Shown here: positions 8,631-18,120 of the stretch, piece by piece
How positions within the stretch are numbered: the first letter of the stretch is position 1
Layout of the letters: each line of letters starts with the position of its first letter
Assembly: GCF_018139985.1 (NCBI RefSeq)
Contig: NZ_JAGSOU010000001.1
Location: 310,001-374,000, forward strand
Direction of reading: 5' to 3'
From: Actibacterium sp. MT2.3-13A
GTDB lineage: Bacteria; Pseudomonadota; Alphaproteobacteria; Rhodobacterales; Rhodobacteraceae
DNA: 64,000 nt
Program-made: the position numbers and the translations under genes
The notes under the pieces: model-generated
What the model saw: the letters and a program-made list of their open reading frames with translations, nothing else
Database searches by the model: none
What the model was told of the DNA's origin: nothing

Positions 8631-9193
8631 GCGGGGCGGGCGCGCATCCGGGCGAGATAGTCCCGCAGTCTCGGCTCCTCCACGGGGAAGCGCGCAGCCT
8701 CGGCCCAGGTGCCGCAATGGGTCAGCAGGATGTCGGGCACCGTCATCACCTCGCCCATCAGGAACGGCCCGCGGCCCATGCGCGCGACCAGCGTCTTCTG
8801 ACTGCGCGCGAATTCCCAGCGCAGCGATTCCTTGATCGCGGATTGGCGCAGCTCCTCGGGCAGAACGAAGGTGTGGCGCGCGGCCATCCACAGCGTCGCG
8901 TCGAACTCATCGAGCAGGAACTGCGTCAGGCTGTCCTGTCGCGCGCGGTCGAGCGTGCCGGCGGGGTAGGTCAGCCCGCCATGCTTGTCGGCCAGATATG
9001 TGATGATCGCGGTCGAATCGGTGATCGGAACGCCGTCCTCGATCAGCACCGGGATCTTGCCGGCCGGGTTGACCGCGCGCGCATCCTCTGACTGCGGCAG
9101 GGCGGCGATATGTTCATAGGGCTGTTCCAGCTCCTCCAGCGTCCACAGCACGCGGAAGGCGCGGCTCTGGACGCTGCCGATGACCTTGTACAT
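8606..9193 (-). CDS. Glutathione S-transferase family protein
   Basis: A 195-residue cytosolic GST. The N-terminal thioredoxin-like half carries NPAGKIPVL with the cis-proline near residue 48, and DSTAI at 59-63 that contacts the gamma-glutamyl group. The C-terminal all-helical domain includes the FLMGEVMTVPDILL motif (N-capping box region). The gene convergently overlaps the flavoprotein. The substrate is not predictable; the family covers detoxification, dehalogenation and disulfide reduction. Confidence 0.92.
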   Translation of the reverse strand: MYKVIGSVQSRAFRVLWTLEELEQPYEHIAALPQSEDARAVNPAGKIPVLIEDGVPITDSTAIITYLADKHGGLTYPAGTLDRARQDSLTQFLLDEFDATLWMAARHTFVLPEELRQSAIKESLRWEFARSQKTLVARMGRGPFLMGEVMTVPDILLTHCGTWAEAARFPVEEPRLRDYLARMRARPAYRRALAR

Positions 9194-9254
9194 TCGTTTC
9201 TCCCTTCTTCCCGGGTGCAGTGTTGTCCGCGGTTGGATGGGGCTGCAAGGGGGG

Positions 9255-10277
9255 TCAGCGCGCGCCCAGCATCGCCAGCCGGATCAGCGTGCGTTCCATC
9301 ACCGCCATCGCGGGTGCGCGCGACGACGATCGCAGCTGAAGATCGGCGTCGATCAGAATCCCAAGGGCCTGTTCCAGCTTGTGCACGCCCCATTTCTGGG
9401 CCTGCCGCAGCATCCGGTCGCGCCGCGGGCCAAAGATCGGCGGGCGCATCCGGGCGATGCCCGCGCTTGCGCCCCCGGGATCGCAGCAGGCGGCGTGCAG
9501 GGTGCGGAAATGGCGGGTGGCGCCGATGCACAGGCCCACCGGCTGCACCCCCTGCGCCTTGAGCTTTTGCAGCACCGGGTCGACCTCGCCCAGCCGCCCC
9601 TCGGCCACGAGGTTCAGCACATCGTCCAGCGCCGCCTCGGTCGAGGTCGGCGCGCAGGCGGCGACATCCTCGCTGGACAGCGGCGCGTCGTCGCCGAGCT
9701 TGTAGAGGCCGATCTTTTCCACCACCTGCCGGAAATCGCCGGGATCGAGCACGCGCGACAGCGCCTCAAGGTCGGTCATCGCCTCGCGACCGATGTTCTT
9801 CAACCCGGCCTTGGCCAGCTCCGCCTCGATCTCGTCGCGCGAGGGCGGGTCGTCGTAGATGCCCACGGCATAGGCGTTGCGGTGCGCCTCGAAGATCTTG
9901 CGCAGCGCCGAGCGGGCGTTGAGCTGCCGGGCGGTAACGACGATCTGCGCATCGCCCTCGCGCCAGTCCTCCAGCGCGGCCTGGATCGCGGGGGCGTGGC
10001 TGTCGCCCGCCTCCTCGACGAAGACGACCCGCGGGCCGGGGAAGAATCCCTGCGCCTTCAGCGCGTCGGACAGCTGCGCGGGGTCGGATTTCAGGTCGGA
10101 CCCGGCCATCCGGGTCAGGCGCATCTCCTCCTCGCCCTGGGGGCCGACGAGGGCGGCGATCACCTCCTGCCGCTTCAGCGCCACGCGCATGGCGTCGGCG
10201 CCGTAGATCAGCAGCCCCGTGCGGTGCGGCTCGGGCCGGGCGAAATAGCGGCTCGCATCGCGCCCCGACAGTTTCAT
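9255..10277 (-). CDS. holA: DNA polymerase III delta subunit
   Basis: A 340-residue HolA homologue. It shows the N-terminal LLIYGADAMRVALKRQEVIAAL segment equivalent to the family's FLLHGxD...R start, the EEAGDSHAPAIQAALEDW region, and the C-terminal helical LNARSALRKIFEAHRN and RHFRTLHAA stretches. Delta opens the beta sliding clamp during clamp loading. The start overlaps the lptE stop as ATGA. Order leuS-lptE-holA is the same as in E. coli, which supports both names. Confidence 0.93.
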   Translation of the reverse strand: MKLSGRDASRYFARPEPHRTGLLIYGADAMRVALKRQEVIAALVGPQGEEEMRLTRMAGSDLKSDPAQLSDALKAQGFFPGPRVVFVEEAGDSHAPAIQAALEDWREGDAQIVVTARQLNARSALRKIFEAHRNAYAVGIYDDPPSRDEIEAELAKAGLKNIGREAMTDLEALSRVLDPGDFRQVVEKIGLYKLGDDAPLSSEDVAACAPTSTEAALDDVLNLVAEGRLGEVDPVLQKLKAQGVQPVGLCIGATRHFRTLHAACCDPGGASAGIARMRPPIFGPRRDRMLRQAQKWGVHKLEQALGILIDADLQLRSSSRAPAMAVMERTLIRLAMLGAR

Positions 10278-10768
10278 GCCGGAAGCGCCGCCGCCGCCGC
10301 GATCAGCCGGCTCACGATCTGGTCGGCGAGGATTACCATCAGCCGCTCGTAGGCGTCGCGTTCGGCCACCAGGGTCGAGACGGTGGTGCCGGTGGCCGAA
10401 TAGCCGGTGAAGCTGTCCACCGTGCCTTGGGTCAGCACCGCCCCGCTGCCCGCGTCAGTCAGGGTGTAGCTGACGCGGCCGATGACGTTGTAGCGGGTGA
10501 TTTCCTGCGCCGTCGTGATGGCCAGCTCGTCGGTGTCGGTCTCGATGGCGTAGCTCAGCCGGTAGGCCGGCGCCTGCGCCCGGCCCAGCCGGTCCTCGAG
10601 ACGGGAGACGAGGGCGAAGCCGTTGCGGTCGCCGGGCGCGTCAACGAGGACGCGCCCGCGCAGTCTCTCCGCCACGCCGCCGGTGCCGTAGGCCGGCCGG
10701 AAGCCGCAGCCCGCCAGAGGCAGCGCGGCGAGACCCAGCAGGAAGAGGCGGCGGTCAGATGACGACAT
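10274..10768 (-). CDS. lptE: LPS assembly lipoprotein LptE
   Basis: A 164-residue lipoprotein. The signal peptide ends in the lipobox LPLAGC (Cys21), followed by the family's GFRPAYG motif. LptE plugs the LptD barrel at the outer membrane in LPS export. The remaining sequence has alternating strands ([30 protein letters not shown]) typical of the small alpha/beta LptE fold. The start overlaps the leuS stop by 14 bases and the stop overlaps holA, giving a tight leuS-lptE-holA transcript. Confidence 0.93.
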   Translation of the reverse strand: MSSSDRRLFLLGLAALPLAGCGFRPAYGTGGVAERLRGRVLVDAPGDRNGFALVSRLEDRLGRAQAPAYRLSYAIETDTDELAITTAQEITRYNVIGRVSYTLTDAGSGAVLTQGTVDSFTGYSATGTTVSTLVAERDAYERLMVILADQIVSRLIAAAAALPA

Positions 10769-13310
10769 TGATGATGCGGCCCGGCACGACGATCAGCTTC
10801 TTGGGCTGGCCCCCGGCCAGCGCCTTGACCACAGCATCATCGGCCAGCGCCAGCTTTTCAACCTCTTCCTTCGGCATGTCCTTGGGCACGGAGATCTCGG
10901 AGCGGCGCTTGCCGTTGATCTGGATCGGCAGGGTCACCGTGTCCTCGACCAGCATCGCCGCGTCGGCCTTGGGCCAGGGCGCGTTGGCGACCAGCCCCTC
11001 GCCGCCCAGCAGCGCCCAGATCTCTTCGGACAGGTGCGGTGTCATCGGCGCCATGAGCTGGGCCATCACCTTCATCGCCTGCTTGCGGGCCGCGGCCCCG
11101 GCCTTGGATTTCTGCAGCGTGTTGGTGAAGGCGTAGAGCTTGGCCACCGAGGTGTTGAAGCCGAAGCTTTCGATGCCCATCGTCACGTCGTGGATCGCCT
11201 TGTGCATGGCGCGCAGCAGATCCTCGTCGCCCTCGCCCTCGCCGCTGGCCCCGGCGATCTCGTTCGCCATGCGCCAGACCCGGGCGAGGTGCTTGTAGGC
11301 GGCCTCGGCCCCGGCGGCGGTCCATTCCACGTCGCGCTCGGGCGGGCTGTCGGACAGCACGAACCAGCGCGCGGTGTCGGCGCCGAAGCTTTCGATGATG
11401 TTCACCGGATCGACGACGTTCTTCTTGGATTTCGACATTTTGGCCGAGGGGATCACCTCGACCTTCTCGCCGGTCGCCTTGAGGCAGACGCCGTCCTCGC
11501 GGCGCTCGACATCCTCGGGCAGGTGGTAGACGGGCCGGTTGTTCTCGTCCCGCGTGAGGTAGATCTCATGCGTGACCATGCCCTGGGTGAACAGCGCGTT
11601 GAACGGCTCAATCGCCTTTTTCGGCAGATGCCCGGTGAGGTGCATCGCGCGCGCGAAGAAGCGCGAATAGAGCAGGTGCAGGATCGCGTGCTCGATGCCG
11701 CCGATATACTGGTCCACGTTCATCCAGTACTCGACCTCGGCCGCGTCGGTGGGTGTGGCTGCGCGCGGTGCGGTGAAGCGGGCGTAATACCACGAGCTGT
11801 CCACGAAGGTGTCCATCGTGTCGGTCTCGCGCAGCGCCTTGCCGCCGCATTCCGGGCAGGCGCAGTCGCGCCAGGTCGGGTGCCGGTCGAGCGGGTTGCC
11901 CGGCTTGTCGAAGCTCACGTCGTCGGGCAGGCGGACGGGCAGGTTTTCCTTTTTCTCGGGCACCACGCCGCAGGCCTCGCAATGCACCACCGGGATCGGG
12001 CAGCCCCAGTACCGCTGGCGGCTGAGCCCCCAGTCGCGCAGGCGGAACTTGGTCACGCCATGGCCGACGCCGTTTTCCTCGCAGAAGCGAATCGCGGCGT
12101 CGATCGCCTCTTCGCCCGTCTGGATTTCCGGTCCGGCGAAGCCCTTGACCCAGCGCACCTTCTCGGTTTTCGGGGGCACGAAGGCCTCGTTCTCGACCGG
12201 CTTGCCACCTTCCAGCGCGACGAAGGTGTCGGTCACCGGCAGGCCGTATTTCCGCGCGAAATCGAGGTCGCGCTGGTCATGCGCCGGGCAGCCGAAGATC
12301 GCGCCGGTGCCGTAATCCATCAGGATGAAGTTGGCGATATAGACCGGCAGCTCCCACGCGGTGTCGAACGGGTGGCGCACGCGCAGCCCGGTGTCATAAC
12401 CCAGCTTCTCGGCGGTCTCGATCGCCTCTTCGGTGGTGCCGCCCTTGCGGCATTCGGCGCAGAAGGCCGCGACCTTCTCGTCCTGGGTCTCCAGCTGCTT
12501 GGCGAGCGGGTGGTCGGGGGAAATGCCGACGAAGGAGGCGCCCATCAGCGTGTCGGGGCGGGTGGTGTAGACCTCGATCCGGTCGTGGCCGCCGGGCCCG
12601 TCGATCAGCGAGAAGGCCATTTGCAGCCCGCGAGACTTGCCGATCCAGTTGCGCTGCATCAGCTTGACCTTCTCGGGCCAGTCGTCGAGTCCGTCCAGCG
12701 CCTCCAGCAGCTCCTCGGAGAAGTCGGAGATCTTGAAGAACCACTGGGTCAGCTCGCGCCGCTCCACCAGCGCGCCCGAGCGCCAGCCGCGCCCGTCCTC
12801 GACCTGCTCGTTGGCGAGCACGGTCATGTCCACCGGGTCCCAGTTGACCACGGCGTTCTTGCGGTAGACCAGCCCGGCGTCCAGCATGTCGATGAACATC
12901 GCCTGCTGCTGGCCGTAGTATTCCGGGTCGCAGGTGGCGAATTCGCGGCTCCAGTCGATGCTAAGGCCCAGCGGCTTCATCTGGGCGCGCATGTCGGCGA
13001 TGTTGCCGTAGGTCCAGGCCTTGGGATGGCCACCGCGCTCCATCGCCGCGTTCTCGGCGGGCATGCCGAAGGCGTCCCAGCCCATCGGGTGCAGCACCGA
13101 GAAGCCGCAGGAGGATTTGTAGCGCGCGATAACGTCGCCCATCGTGTAGTTGCGCACATGCCCCATGTGGATGCGGCCCGACGGGTAGGGGAACATCTCG
13201 AGCACATAATATTTCGGCCTGGTCTCATCACGGCGGGCGGTGAAGGTGCCGGCCGCCTCCCAGGCGGTTTGCCATTTCGGCTCGATCTCGCGGGGCTCAA
13301 AACGGGACAT
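10755..13310 (-). CDS. leuS: Leucine--tRNA ligase
   Basis: Class I leucyl-tRNA synthetase, 851 residues, full length for the bacterial family. The HIGH-type motif is HMGH at 48-51 ([13 protein letters not shown]), the KMSKS loop is at about 624-628, and the zinc-ribbon and CP1 editing insert lie between, with the editing-site [12 protein letters not shown] stretch. The C-terminal domain ends [15 protein letters not shown]. The ATG at 13310 is preferred over one 18 bases upstream because AAGGA lies eight bases before it. It heads the leuS-lptE-holA operon. Confidence 0.97.
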   Translation of the reverse strand: MSRFEPREIEPKWQTAWEAAGTFTARRDETRPKYYVLEMFPYPSGRIHMGHVRNYTMGDVIARYKSSCGFSVLHPMGWDAFGMPAENAAMERGGHPKAWTYGNIADMRAQMKPLGLSIDWSREFATCDPEYYGQQQAMFIDMLDAGLVYRKNAVVNWDPVDMTVLANEQVEDGRGWRSGALVERRELTQWFFKISDFSEELLEALDGLDDWPEKVKLMQRNWIGKSRGLQMAFSLIDGPGGHDRIEVYTTRPDTLMGASFVGISPDHPLAKQLETQDEKVAAFCAECRKGGTTEEAIETAEKLGYDTGLRVRHPFDTAWELPVYIANFILMDYGTGAIFGCPAHDQRDLDFARKYGLPVTDTFVALEGGKPVENEAFVPPKTEKVRWVKGFAGPEIQTGEEAIDAAIRFCEENGVGHGVTKFRLRDWGLSRQRYWGCPIPVVHCEACGVVPEKKENLPVRLPDDVSFDKPGNPLDRHPTWRDCACPECGGKALRETDTMDTFVDSSWYYARFTAPRAATPTDAAEVEYWMNVDQYIGGIEHAILHLLYSRFFARAMHLTGHLPKKAIEPFNALFTQGMVTHEIYLTRDENNRPVYHLPEDVERREDGVCLKATGEKVEVIPSAKMSKSKKNVVDPVNIIESFGADTARWFVLSDSPPERDVEWTAAGAEAAYKHLARVWRMANEIAGASGEGEGDEDLLRAMHKAIHDVTMGIESFGFNTSVAKLYAFTNTLQKSKAGAAARKQAMKVMAQLMAPMTPHLSEEIWALLGGEGLVANAPWPKADAAMLVEDTVTLPIQINGKRRSEISVPKDMPKEEVEKLALADDAVVKALAGGQPKKLIVVPGRIINVVI

Positions 13311-13330
13311 GTCACGGGTCCTTGTCATTC

Positions 13331-13356
13331 AAACGCCGGGCGCGGGGGCCCGGCGT
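13331..13356 (-). terminator. Hairpin terminator between the DUF3576 gene and leuS
   Basis: On the minus strand a perfect 9-bp GC stem (+ strand arms 13333-13341 and 13348-13356, 6-base loop) is followed by only a short TTTG tract. It lies downstream of the DUF3576 stop and before leuS, so it probably ends the former transcript, with weak U-tract support. Confidence 0.6.
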
Positions 13357-13389
13357 GGTGATACTTGCGGCGCGCTGGGGCGTAAAGCC

Positions 13390-13923
13390 TCAGAGCTTGC
13401 TGTCCTGGATGCGCAGCTGGCGCGCGCGGGTCAGGATCGCGTCTTCGACGGCGCGTACCGTGTCGGGGCTGACCGCGCCGCCGCGGGTGGCCAGCGCCAG
13501 TTTCAGCGAGCGCGCGTCGAGGGCGGGATCCTGGATATAGACGGTCGCCCGGTAGGCGCGGCCGCCGCCCGGCGGCGTGCCGTAGCCGGTCACGATGACG
13601 CCCGAGAAGGGATCGACCGACTGGATGGGCAGGAAATTGAGCACCTCCAGCGAGGCCTTCCACAGATACTTGTTGACCTCGACGGTGGTGTTGGGATCGT
13701 CGCGCTGGGTGAACAGGTCCCAGATCGTCTCGCGCTTTTCGCCCATGCCGAGAGGGGTGTTGGCGCGCTGGCGTTCGATGTTTTCCTGGCGGGCCTGCTC
13801 CTGTTCGGCGGTGGGCTGGGCCGAGCTGCGGAACGGGTTGCCGCTGCCGATGCCGCCACAGGCGCCCAGAGACAGGGCCGCGACCGAAAGAATCGTCACG
13901 CGTACGAAGCTGTGGAAGGTCAT
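13390..13923 (-). CDS. DUF3576 domain-containing lipoprotein
   Basis: A 177-residue predicted lipoprotein. A signal peptide with the lipobox LSLGAC places the acylated Cys at residue 22. The mature part contains GEKRETIWDLF, VNKYLWKASLEVLNFLPIQSVDPFSGVIVT and a C-terminal RARQLRIQDSKL, all typical of DUF3576 proteins that are found across alphaproteobacteria. The function is unknown. It is separated from leuS by a terminator-like hairpin and is divergent from the porin gene with a 256-base gap. Confidence 0.85.
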   Translation of the reverse strand: MTFHSFVRVTILSVAALSLGACGGIGSGNPFRSSAQPTAEQEQARQENIERQRANTPLGMGEKRETIWDLFTQRDDPNTTVEVNKYLWKASLEVLNFLPIQSVDPFSGVIVTGYGTPPGGGRAYRATVYIQDPALDARSLKLALATRGGAVSPDTVRAVEDAILTRARQLRIQDSKL

Positions 13924-14179
13924 GCGTCACCTGCCCCCTTTGAACCTGTCCGATCTCTAGCCGAGGCAGGAAAGGGGAACAAGGCTTTTCCCCGGGGCCG
14001 GCGGGCCCCGCACGGGGGGCGTCCGGCGGCCGCGGTGTGGCAAAGCTGCATCAATCCGGGGCGCAGTGCGGCGGGGGTGGGGCGCTTTCTTGCAATCGCA
14101 AACCCAAAGAGCGACACAGCAGCATACTCAGTTCGGACATGCCGGCCTGAGGTGCACCTTTAACGAATGAGGGAAAACC

Positions 14180-15130
14180 ATGAAAAAGGTTCTCTTTGCT
14201 ACGACCGCTCTGGTCGCTTCGGCCGGCTTCGCTGCCGCCGAGATCGAGTTCTCCGGCGGCGCCGAAATGGGCCTGGTCGGTGGCGATGCCTATGTGTCGG
14301 AAGACCTGGCGTTCCACAACGACATCTGGCTCCACGTGAACTTCTCGGGTGAGACCGACAACGGCCTGACCTTCGGCGCTCACATGGAGTTCGACGAAAC
14401 CAACGGCGGCAAAGCCATCAACGGCGGCTGGGCCGGCGACAACGAGTCGGTGTTCATCTCCGGCGCGTTCGGCACCCTGACCCTGGGCGAAATCGACGGC
14501 GCCTACGACCGTGCGATGCAGGAAGTTGCTCTGGTCGGCGGCTCGATCGCTGACGACGAAACCGCTCACGGCGGCTTCAACGGCAACAGCGGCCTGGACG
14601 GCATCTACGACAACCAGATCCTGCGCTACGACTACTCGTTCGGCGACTTCTCGTTCCACGCCTCGCTGGAAATGGACGACGCCGCGGTTGCTCCGGGCGA
14701 CGACAACTGGGGCCTGGGCTTCCAGTACGACGCTGACCTGGGCGGCGCTTCGGTCGGCTTCGGCCTCGGCTACCAGACCAACGACGCCATCGACGTGTTC
14801 GGCGTTTCGGTTGACGCCGACTTCGGCAACGGCTTCGAAGCTGCTGTGAACTACTCGCAGATGGATCCGGCCGGTGCCGCCAACAACATCGACCACATCG
14901 GTGTTGGCGTGGGTTACACCATGGACGCTCTGTCGATCGGTCTGAACTACGGTGAGTATGATCTGCCCACCGTCGGTGGCGTGAACCTGGACACTTCGGG
15001 CTTCGGCCTGGCCGTCAACTACGACCTGGGCGGCGGCGCCGTTGTCCAGTTCGGCTACGGCTCGACCGACAACCCGGCCGGTGTTGTGGACGTCGAGTCC
15101 TACTCGCTGGGCATCGCGATGTCGTTCTGA
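14180..15130 (+). CDS. Outer membrane porin (Rhodobacter type)
   Basis: A 316-residue general porin. The Sec signal peptide is cleaved near Ala20 (GFAAA/EIEF). The mature chain is a run of short amphipathic beta strands rich in Gly, Asp and aromatic residues, with strand-like pieces FGAHMEFDE, FGTLTLGEIDGAYDRA and the terminal SLGIAMSF ending in the C-terminal Phe that outer-membrane barrels require. Trimeric 16-stranded porins of this kind let small hydrophilic solutes through. Codon choice (many GCT, GGT, GTT, TTC, GAA) differs from the surrounding genes and indicates very high expression. A GAGGG RBS lies upstream and a strong terminator follows, so the gene is probably monocistronic. Confidence 0.93.
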   Translation: MKKVLFATTALVASAGFAAAEIEFSGGAEMGLVGGDAYVSEDLAFHNDIWLHVNFSGETDNGLTFGAHMEFDETNGGKAINGGWAGDNESVFISGAFGTLTLGEIDGAYDRAMQEVALVGGSIADDETAHGGFNGNSGLDGIYDNQILRYDYSFGDFSFHASLEMDDAAVAPGDDNWGLGFQYDADLGGASVGFGLGYQTNDAIDVFGVSVDADFGNGFEAAVNYSQMDPAGAANNIDHIGVGVGYTMDALSIGLNYGEYDLPTVGGVNLDTSGFGLAVNYDLGGGAVVQFGYGSTDNPAGVVDVESYSLGIAMSF

Positions 15131-15151
15131 TCGAACGCATTGTTCTAAGGG

Positions 15152-15183
15152 AAGAGCGGGCCTTGTGCCCGCTCTTTTCTTTT
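15152..15183 (+). terminator. Strong rho-independent terminator of the porin gene
   Basis: Perfect 10-bp stem (15152-15161 with 15167-15176), 5-base loop, then TTCTTTT. It lies 21 bases after the porin stop. Confidence 0.95.
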
Positions 15184-15256
15184 GCGCGGTGGCGTTCGAC
15201 AATCGTCCCTTGCCATGCTAGCCAGCGCGCAGGATGATCTCGCAAGGACGTGCCCG

Positions 15257-17413
15257 ATGCTCCCGCTCAATCCCAACCAGGTCAAACCGCTGTTCCAGGA
15301 GGCGCTTTCGCTGCAATCCAAGGGGCAGCTCGACGCGGCCGAGCAGCGCTACAGGACCATCCTCGGGGTGGCGCCGAAACTGGTCGAGGCGCATTTCCAG
15401 CTCGGCCGGATCGCCGCGGCGCGGCGGAATTTCGACGAGGCGCTGGCGCATCTGGCCCGCGCGCGCGACCTCAAGCCGTCCGAGCCCGCGATCTGGCAGC
15501 AGATGGCCGAGGTTCTGGCCGCCGCAGCCGATCCCGCCCGCACCCGCGGCTTTCTGCAGCAGGCGAAATCCGCCCGGCTCGATCCGAAGCTTCTGCTGGC
15601 GCTGCAACAGCGGCTCGCCCCGCGCAAGGGCAGCTCGAAGATCGAGATCGGCACCGCCAGGCCGCAGGACATCCAGCAGGCGATCGACCTGCTGCGCAAG
15701 GGCCGGCCCGCCGAGGCCGAGGCCAGGGTCCGCGCGCTGCTGACGCAGCATCCGAAACTGCCGATCCTGTTCAATATCCTCGGCGGCGCGCTGGGTGCGC
15801 AGGGCAAGGCCGCCGGTGCGCGCGCCGCCTATGAGACGGCGCTGAAACTCGATCCCGCCTATGGCGAGGCCCGCGACGCCTATGGCCGGCTGCTGCTGAA
15901 AGAGGGCGATCTCGACGGCGCGGTCGCCGCCTTCCGCCGCGTGCTGAGGGATCTGCCCGATTATGCGCCGGCGCTGGGCAACCTCGGGTTGGCGCTCTGT
16001 GCCAAGGGCGAGGCCGATGCCGGGGTCGTGGCCCTGCGCCACGCGCTGAAGAGCGATCCGCGCCAGCCCGAGATCCGGCTTGCGCTGGGCGCCAACCTGG
16101 TCGCCACCCGCGACGCCCCCGAGGCGGTCGAGATCCTGCGCGAGGCGTTGGCGCAGGGTGATGACCGGCCCATCGTCCATGTCCGGCTGGCCGAGGCGTT
16201 GGGCCGCGCCGGCGCGCGCGACGAGGCGCTTGCCGAATTCGACGCCGCCCTGGCCCGCGCCCCCGACTGGGCCGAGGCCCATGCCGCGCGCGCCGTCTAC
16301 CTGCAGTCGCTGGGCGAATTCGAGGCCGCCGAGCAGGGCTTTCGCAAGGCGATCGCGCTCGATCCCGGGAATGGCGAGCATTACCGCACCTTCGGCGCGA
16401 CCTACCGCTTTGCCGCCGATGACCCGCTGCTGGCGCAGATGGAGCGCTATTTCGACGACCCCTCGATCAGCGACGCCAGCCGCATGCAGTTCGGCTTCGC
16501 GCTGGCCCGCGCGATGGAGCAGATCAAGGCCCATGACCGGGTGTTCACCTATCTGCGCCCGGCCAACGACCTGATGTCGAAGCGCTACCCCTTCGACATG
16601 GCCGCGCGCGCGCGCACGGTGGCCGGCACCAGGGCCGCCTTCGCCGGCACCGATTTCGCCGCCCGCCGGATCGAGGGGGCCACCGACTACGCGCCGATCT
16701 TCGTCACCGGGATGCCGCGCTCGGGCACCACGCTGGTCGAGCAGATCCTTGCCAGCCATTCCCAGGTGACGGGCCTGGGCGAGGTGGGCTTCGCGGTGCC
16801 GCTGATCTCGCGCGCGATGCTGACCCCGGACGGCAAGGATTACCTGCCCTTCGACGCGCTGGGCGACGAGGTGATCCGCGGCTTCGGCGAGGAGATCGCG
16901 GCGCATCTGCGCGCCCGCGCACCCGACACACCGCGGGCCACCGACAAGTCGATCCAGACCTACATGTTGATGGGCGCGATCCGGCTGGCCATGCCGAGGG
17001 CGCGATTCGTCCTGGTCCGGCGCGACCCGCGCGACCTGCTGTTCTCGATCTACAAGAACTATTTCCGCGAGGGCACGCATACCTACGCCTATGACCTGGC
17101 CACGCTGGGCCGTTATTACCGGCTGTTCGAGGAGATGGTCGATTTCTGGCGCGAAAAGCTTCCGGGCGGCTTCCACGAGATCCAGTACGAGGACCTGGTC
17201 GCCAATCCCGAGGAAGAGACGCGCAAGCTGTTGGCGGCCTGCGCGCTGGACTGGGAGGATCAGTGCCTGTCCTTCCACGAGAACCGGCGCCAGGTCTCGA
17301 CGCTGAGCGTGCACCAGGTGCGCCAGCCGCTCTATGCCTCGTCCATGGCGGCGTGGAAACGCTATGAGAAAGAACTGGCGCCGCTGATCGAGGCGCTGGG
17401 CGATCTGGTGTAA
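15257..17413 (+). CDS. TPR-repeat sulfotransferase family protein
   Basis: A 718-residue fusion. The N-terminal ~450 residues are tandem tetratricopeptide repeats (for example DAAEQRYRTILGVAP, GARAAYETALKLDPAYGEA, EAAEQGFRKAIALDPGNGEH). The C-terminal third is a sulfotransferase domain with the PAPS 5'-phosphosulfate loop GMPRSGTTLVEQIL near residue 484 and the 3'-phosphate motif RFVLVRRDPRDLLFSIYKNYF. Such enzymes transfer sulfate from PAPS to carbohydrate, protein or small-molecule acceptors, and the TPR part probably presents the acceptor. The start ATG has AAGGA nine bases upstream. The acceptor is unknown. It lies directly upstream of yggS. Confidence 0.9.
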   Translation: MLPLNPNQVKPLFQEALSLQSKGQLDAAEQRYRTILGVAPKLVEAHFQLGRIAAARRNFDEALAHLARARDLKPSEPAIWQQMAEVLAAAADPARTRGFLQQAKSARLDPKLLLALQQRLAPRKGSSKIEIGTARPQDIQQAIDLLRKGRPAEAEARVRALLTQHPKLPILFNILGGALGAQGKAAGARAAYETALKLDPAYGEARDAYGRLLLKEGDLDGAVAAFRRVLRDLPDYAPALGNLGLALCAKGEADAGVVALRHALKSDPRQPEIRLALGANLVATRDAPEAVEILREALAQGDDRPIVHVRLAEALGRAGARDEALAEFDAALARAPDWAEAHAARAVYLQSLGEFEAAEQGFRKAIALDPGNGEHYRTFGATYRFAADDPLLAQMERYFDDPSISDASRMQFGFALARAMEQIKAHDRVFTYLRPANDLMSKRYPFDMAARARTVAGTRAAFAGTDFAARRIEGATDYAPIFVTGMPRSGTTLVEQILASHSQVTGLGEVGFAVPLISRAMLTPDGKDYLPFDALGDEVIRGFGEEIAAHLRARAPDTPRATDKSIQTYMLMGAIRLAMPRARFVLVRRDPRDLLFSIYKNYFREGTHTYAYDLATLGRYYRLFEEMVDFWREKLPGGFHEIQYEDLVANPEEETRKLLAACALDWEDQCLSFHENRRQVSTLSVHQVRQPLYASSMAAWKRYEKELAPLIEALGDLV

Positions 17414-17424
17414 CGGAGGGCAGG

Positions 17425-18078
17425 ATGGGACTGACGGAGATCAAGGCGCGAATCGCGGAGGCCGAGAGGGAGGCCGGGCGCGAACCCGGTTCGGTGACGC
17501 TGATCGCGGTGTCGAAGGTGCAGCCGCTGGAGCGGGTCGAGGCGGTGCTGGAGCAAGGCCAACGCATCTTCGGCGAGAACCGGGTTCAGGAGGCGGCGGG
17601 CAAATGGCCCGCCTTCAAGGCGCGGTTTGACGGGGTCGAACTGCACCTGATCGGGCCGTTGCAGACCAACAAGGCGCGCCAGGCGATGGAGCTTTTCGAC
17701 GCCATCCATTCGGTCGACCGGCCGAAACTGGCGCATGTCCTGGCCCGGCTGGCGCAGGAACTGGGCCATTGCCCCGAGCTGTTCATCCAGGTCAACACCG
17801 GCGAGGAGCCGCAGAAGGCGGGAATCCTGCCCGCCGAGGCCGACGCGTTCATCGCCGAGTGTCGCGCGCTCGACCTGCCCATCCGCGGGCTGATGTGCAT
17901 CCCGCCGGTGGAGGAGGAGCCGAGTCTGCATTTCGCGCTGCTGGCCAAGATCGCCGCGCGCAACGGGCTTGCCGGCCTGTCGATGGGCATGAGCGGCGAT
18001 TTCGAGCGTGCGATCGCGCTGGGCGCGACGCATGTGCGGGTGGGCTCGGCCATTTTCGGTGAGCGCGGTTCCGGCTGA
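17425..18078 (+). CDS. yggS: YggS-family pyridoxal phosphate homeostasis protein
   Basis: A 217-residue alanine-racemase-like single TIM barrel that binds PLP. The PLP lysine lies in LIAVSKVQPLERV (near residue 29), followed by FGENRVQE and HLIGPLQTNK motifs; MGMSGDFERAIALGATHVRVGSAIFG near the C-terminus forms the phosphate site. The family keeps free PLP and amino/keto-acid pools balanced and has no known catalytic activity. The start has a GGAGGG RBS. The stop codon falls inside a hairpin loop at 18069-18089 that precedes a repeat element. Confidence 0.95.
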   Translation: MGLTEIKARIAEAEREAGREPGSVTLIAVSKVQPLERVEAVLEQGQRIFGENRVQEAAGKWPAFKARFDGVELHLIGPLQTNKARQAMELFDAIHSVDRPKLAHVLARLAQELGHCPELFIQVNTGEEPQKAGILPAEADAFIAECRALDLPIRGLMCIPPVEEEPSLHFALLAKIAARNGLAGLSMGMSGDFERAIALGATHVRVGSAIFGERGSG

Positions 18079-18113
18079 GACGGCCGGAATTGAGTATTTT
18101 CGCCAAGAAGAAG
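18069..18113 (+). repeat. Hairpin plus 22-bp GAGTATTTTCGCC-type repeat element
   Basis: A 7-bp inverted repeat (18069-18075 with 18083-18089) is followed by a 22-base element at 18092-18113 that begins GAGTATTTT and ends CAAGAAGAAG. The same element occurs at 54793-54814 inside purH with one mismatch, and a diverged copy lies on the minus strand at 35967-35992. The hairpin followed by a T-rich start suggests it also works as a terminator between the convergent yggS and L,D-transpeptidase genes. Confidence 0.65.
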
Positions 18114-18120
18114 CGGGCGG

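Noticed and set aside
11034-13361. Long open frame (775 codons) on the plus strand opposite leuS
   Set aside because: It is a high-GC shadow of leuS with low-complexity His/Gly/Arg-rich translation and no recognisable domain.
13994-14009. GC-rich hairpin in the DUF3576-porin gap
   Set aside because: It lies upstream of both divergent genes, so it cannot terminate either, and no T-tract follows; likely chance in GC-rich DNA.
14041-14128. Possible porin promoter hexamers (TTGCAA, CATACT)
   Set aside because: The spacing is 27 bases, too long for sigma-70; no better pair was found.
15218-17314. Long open frame (698 codons) opposite the TPR-sulfotransferase gene
   Set aside because: Antisense shadow of an unmistakable gene, Arg/Gly/Gln-rich, no motif.
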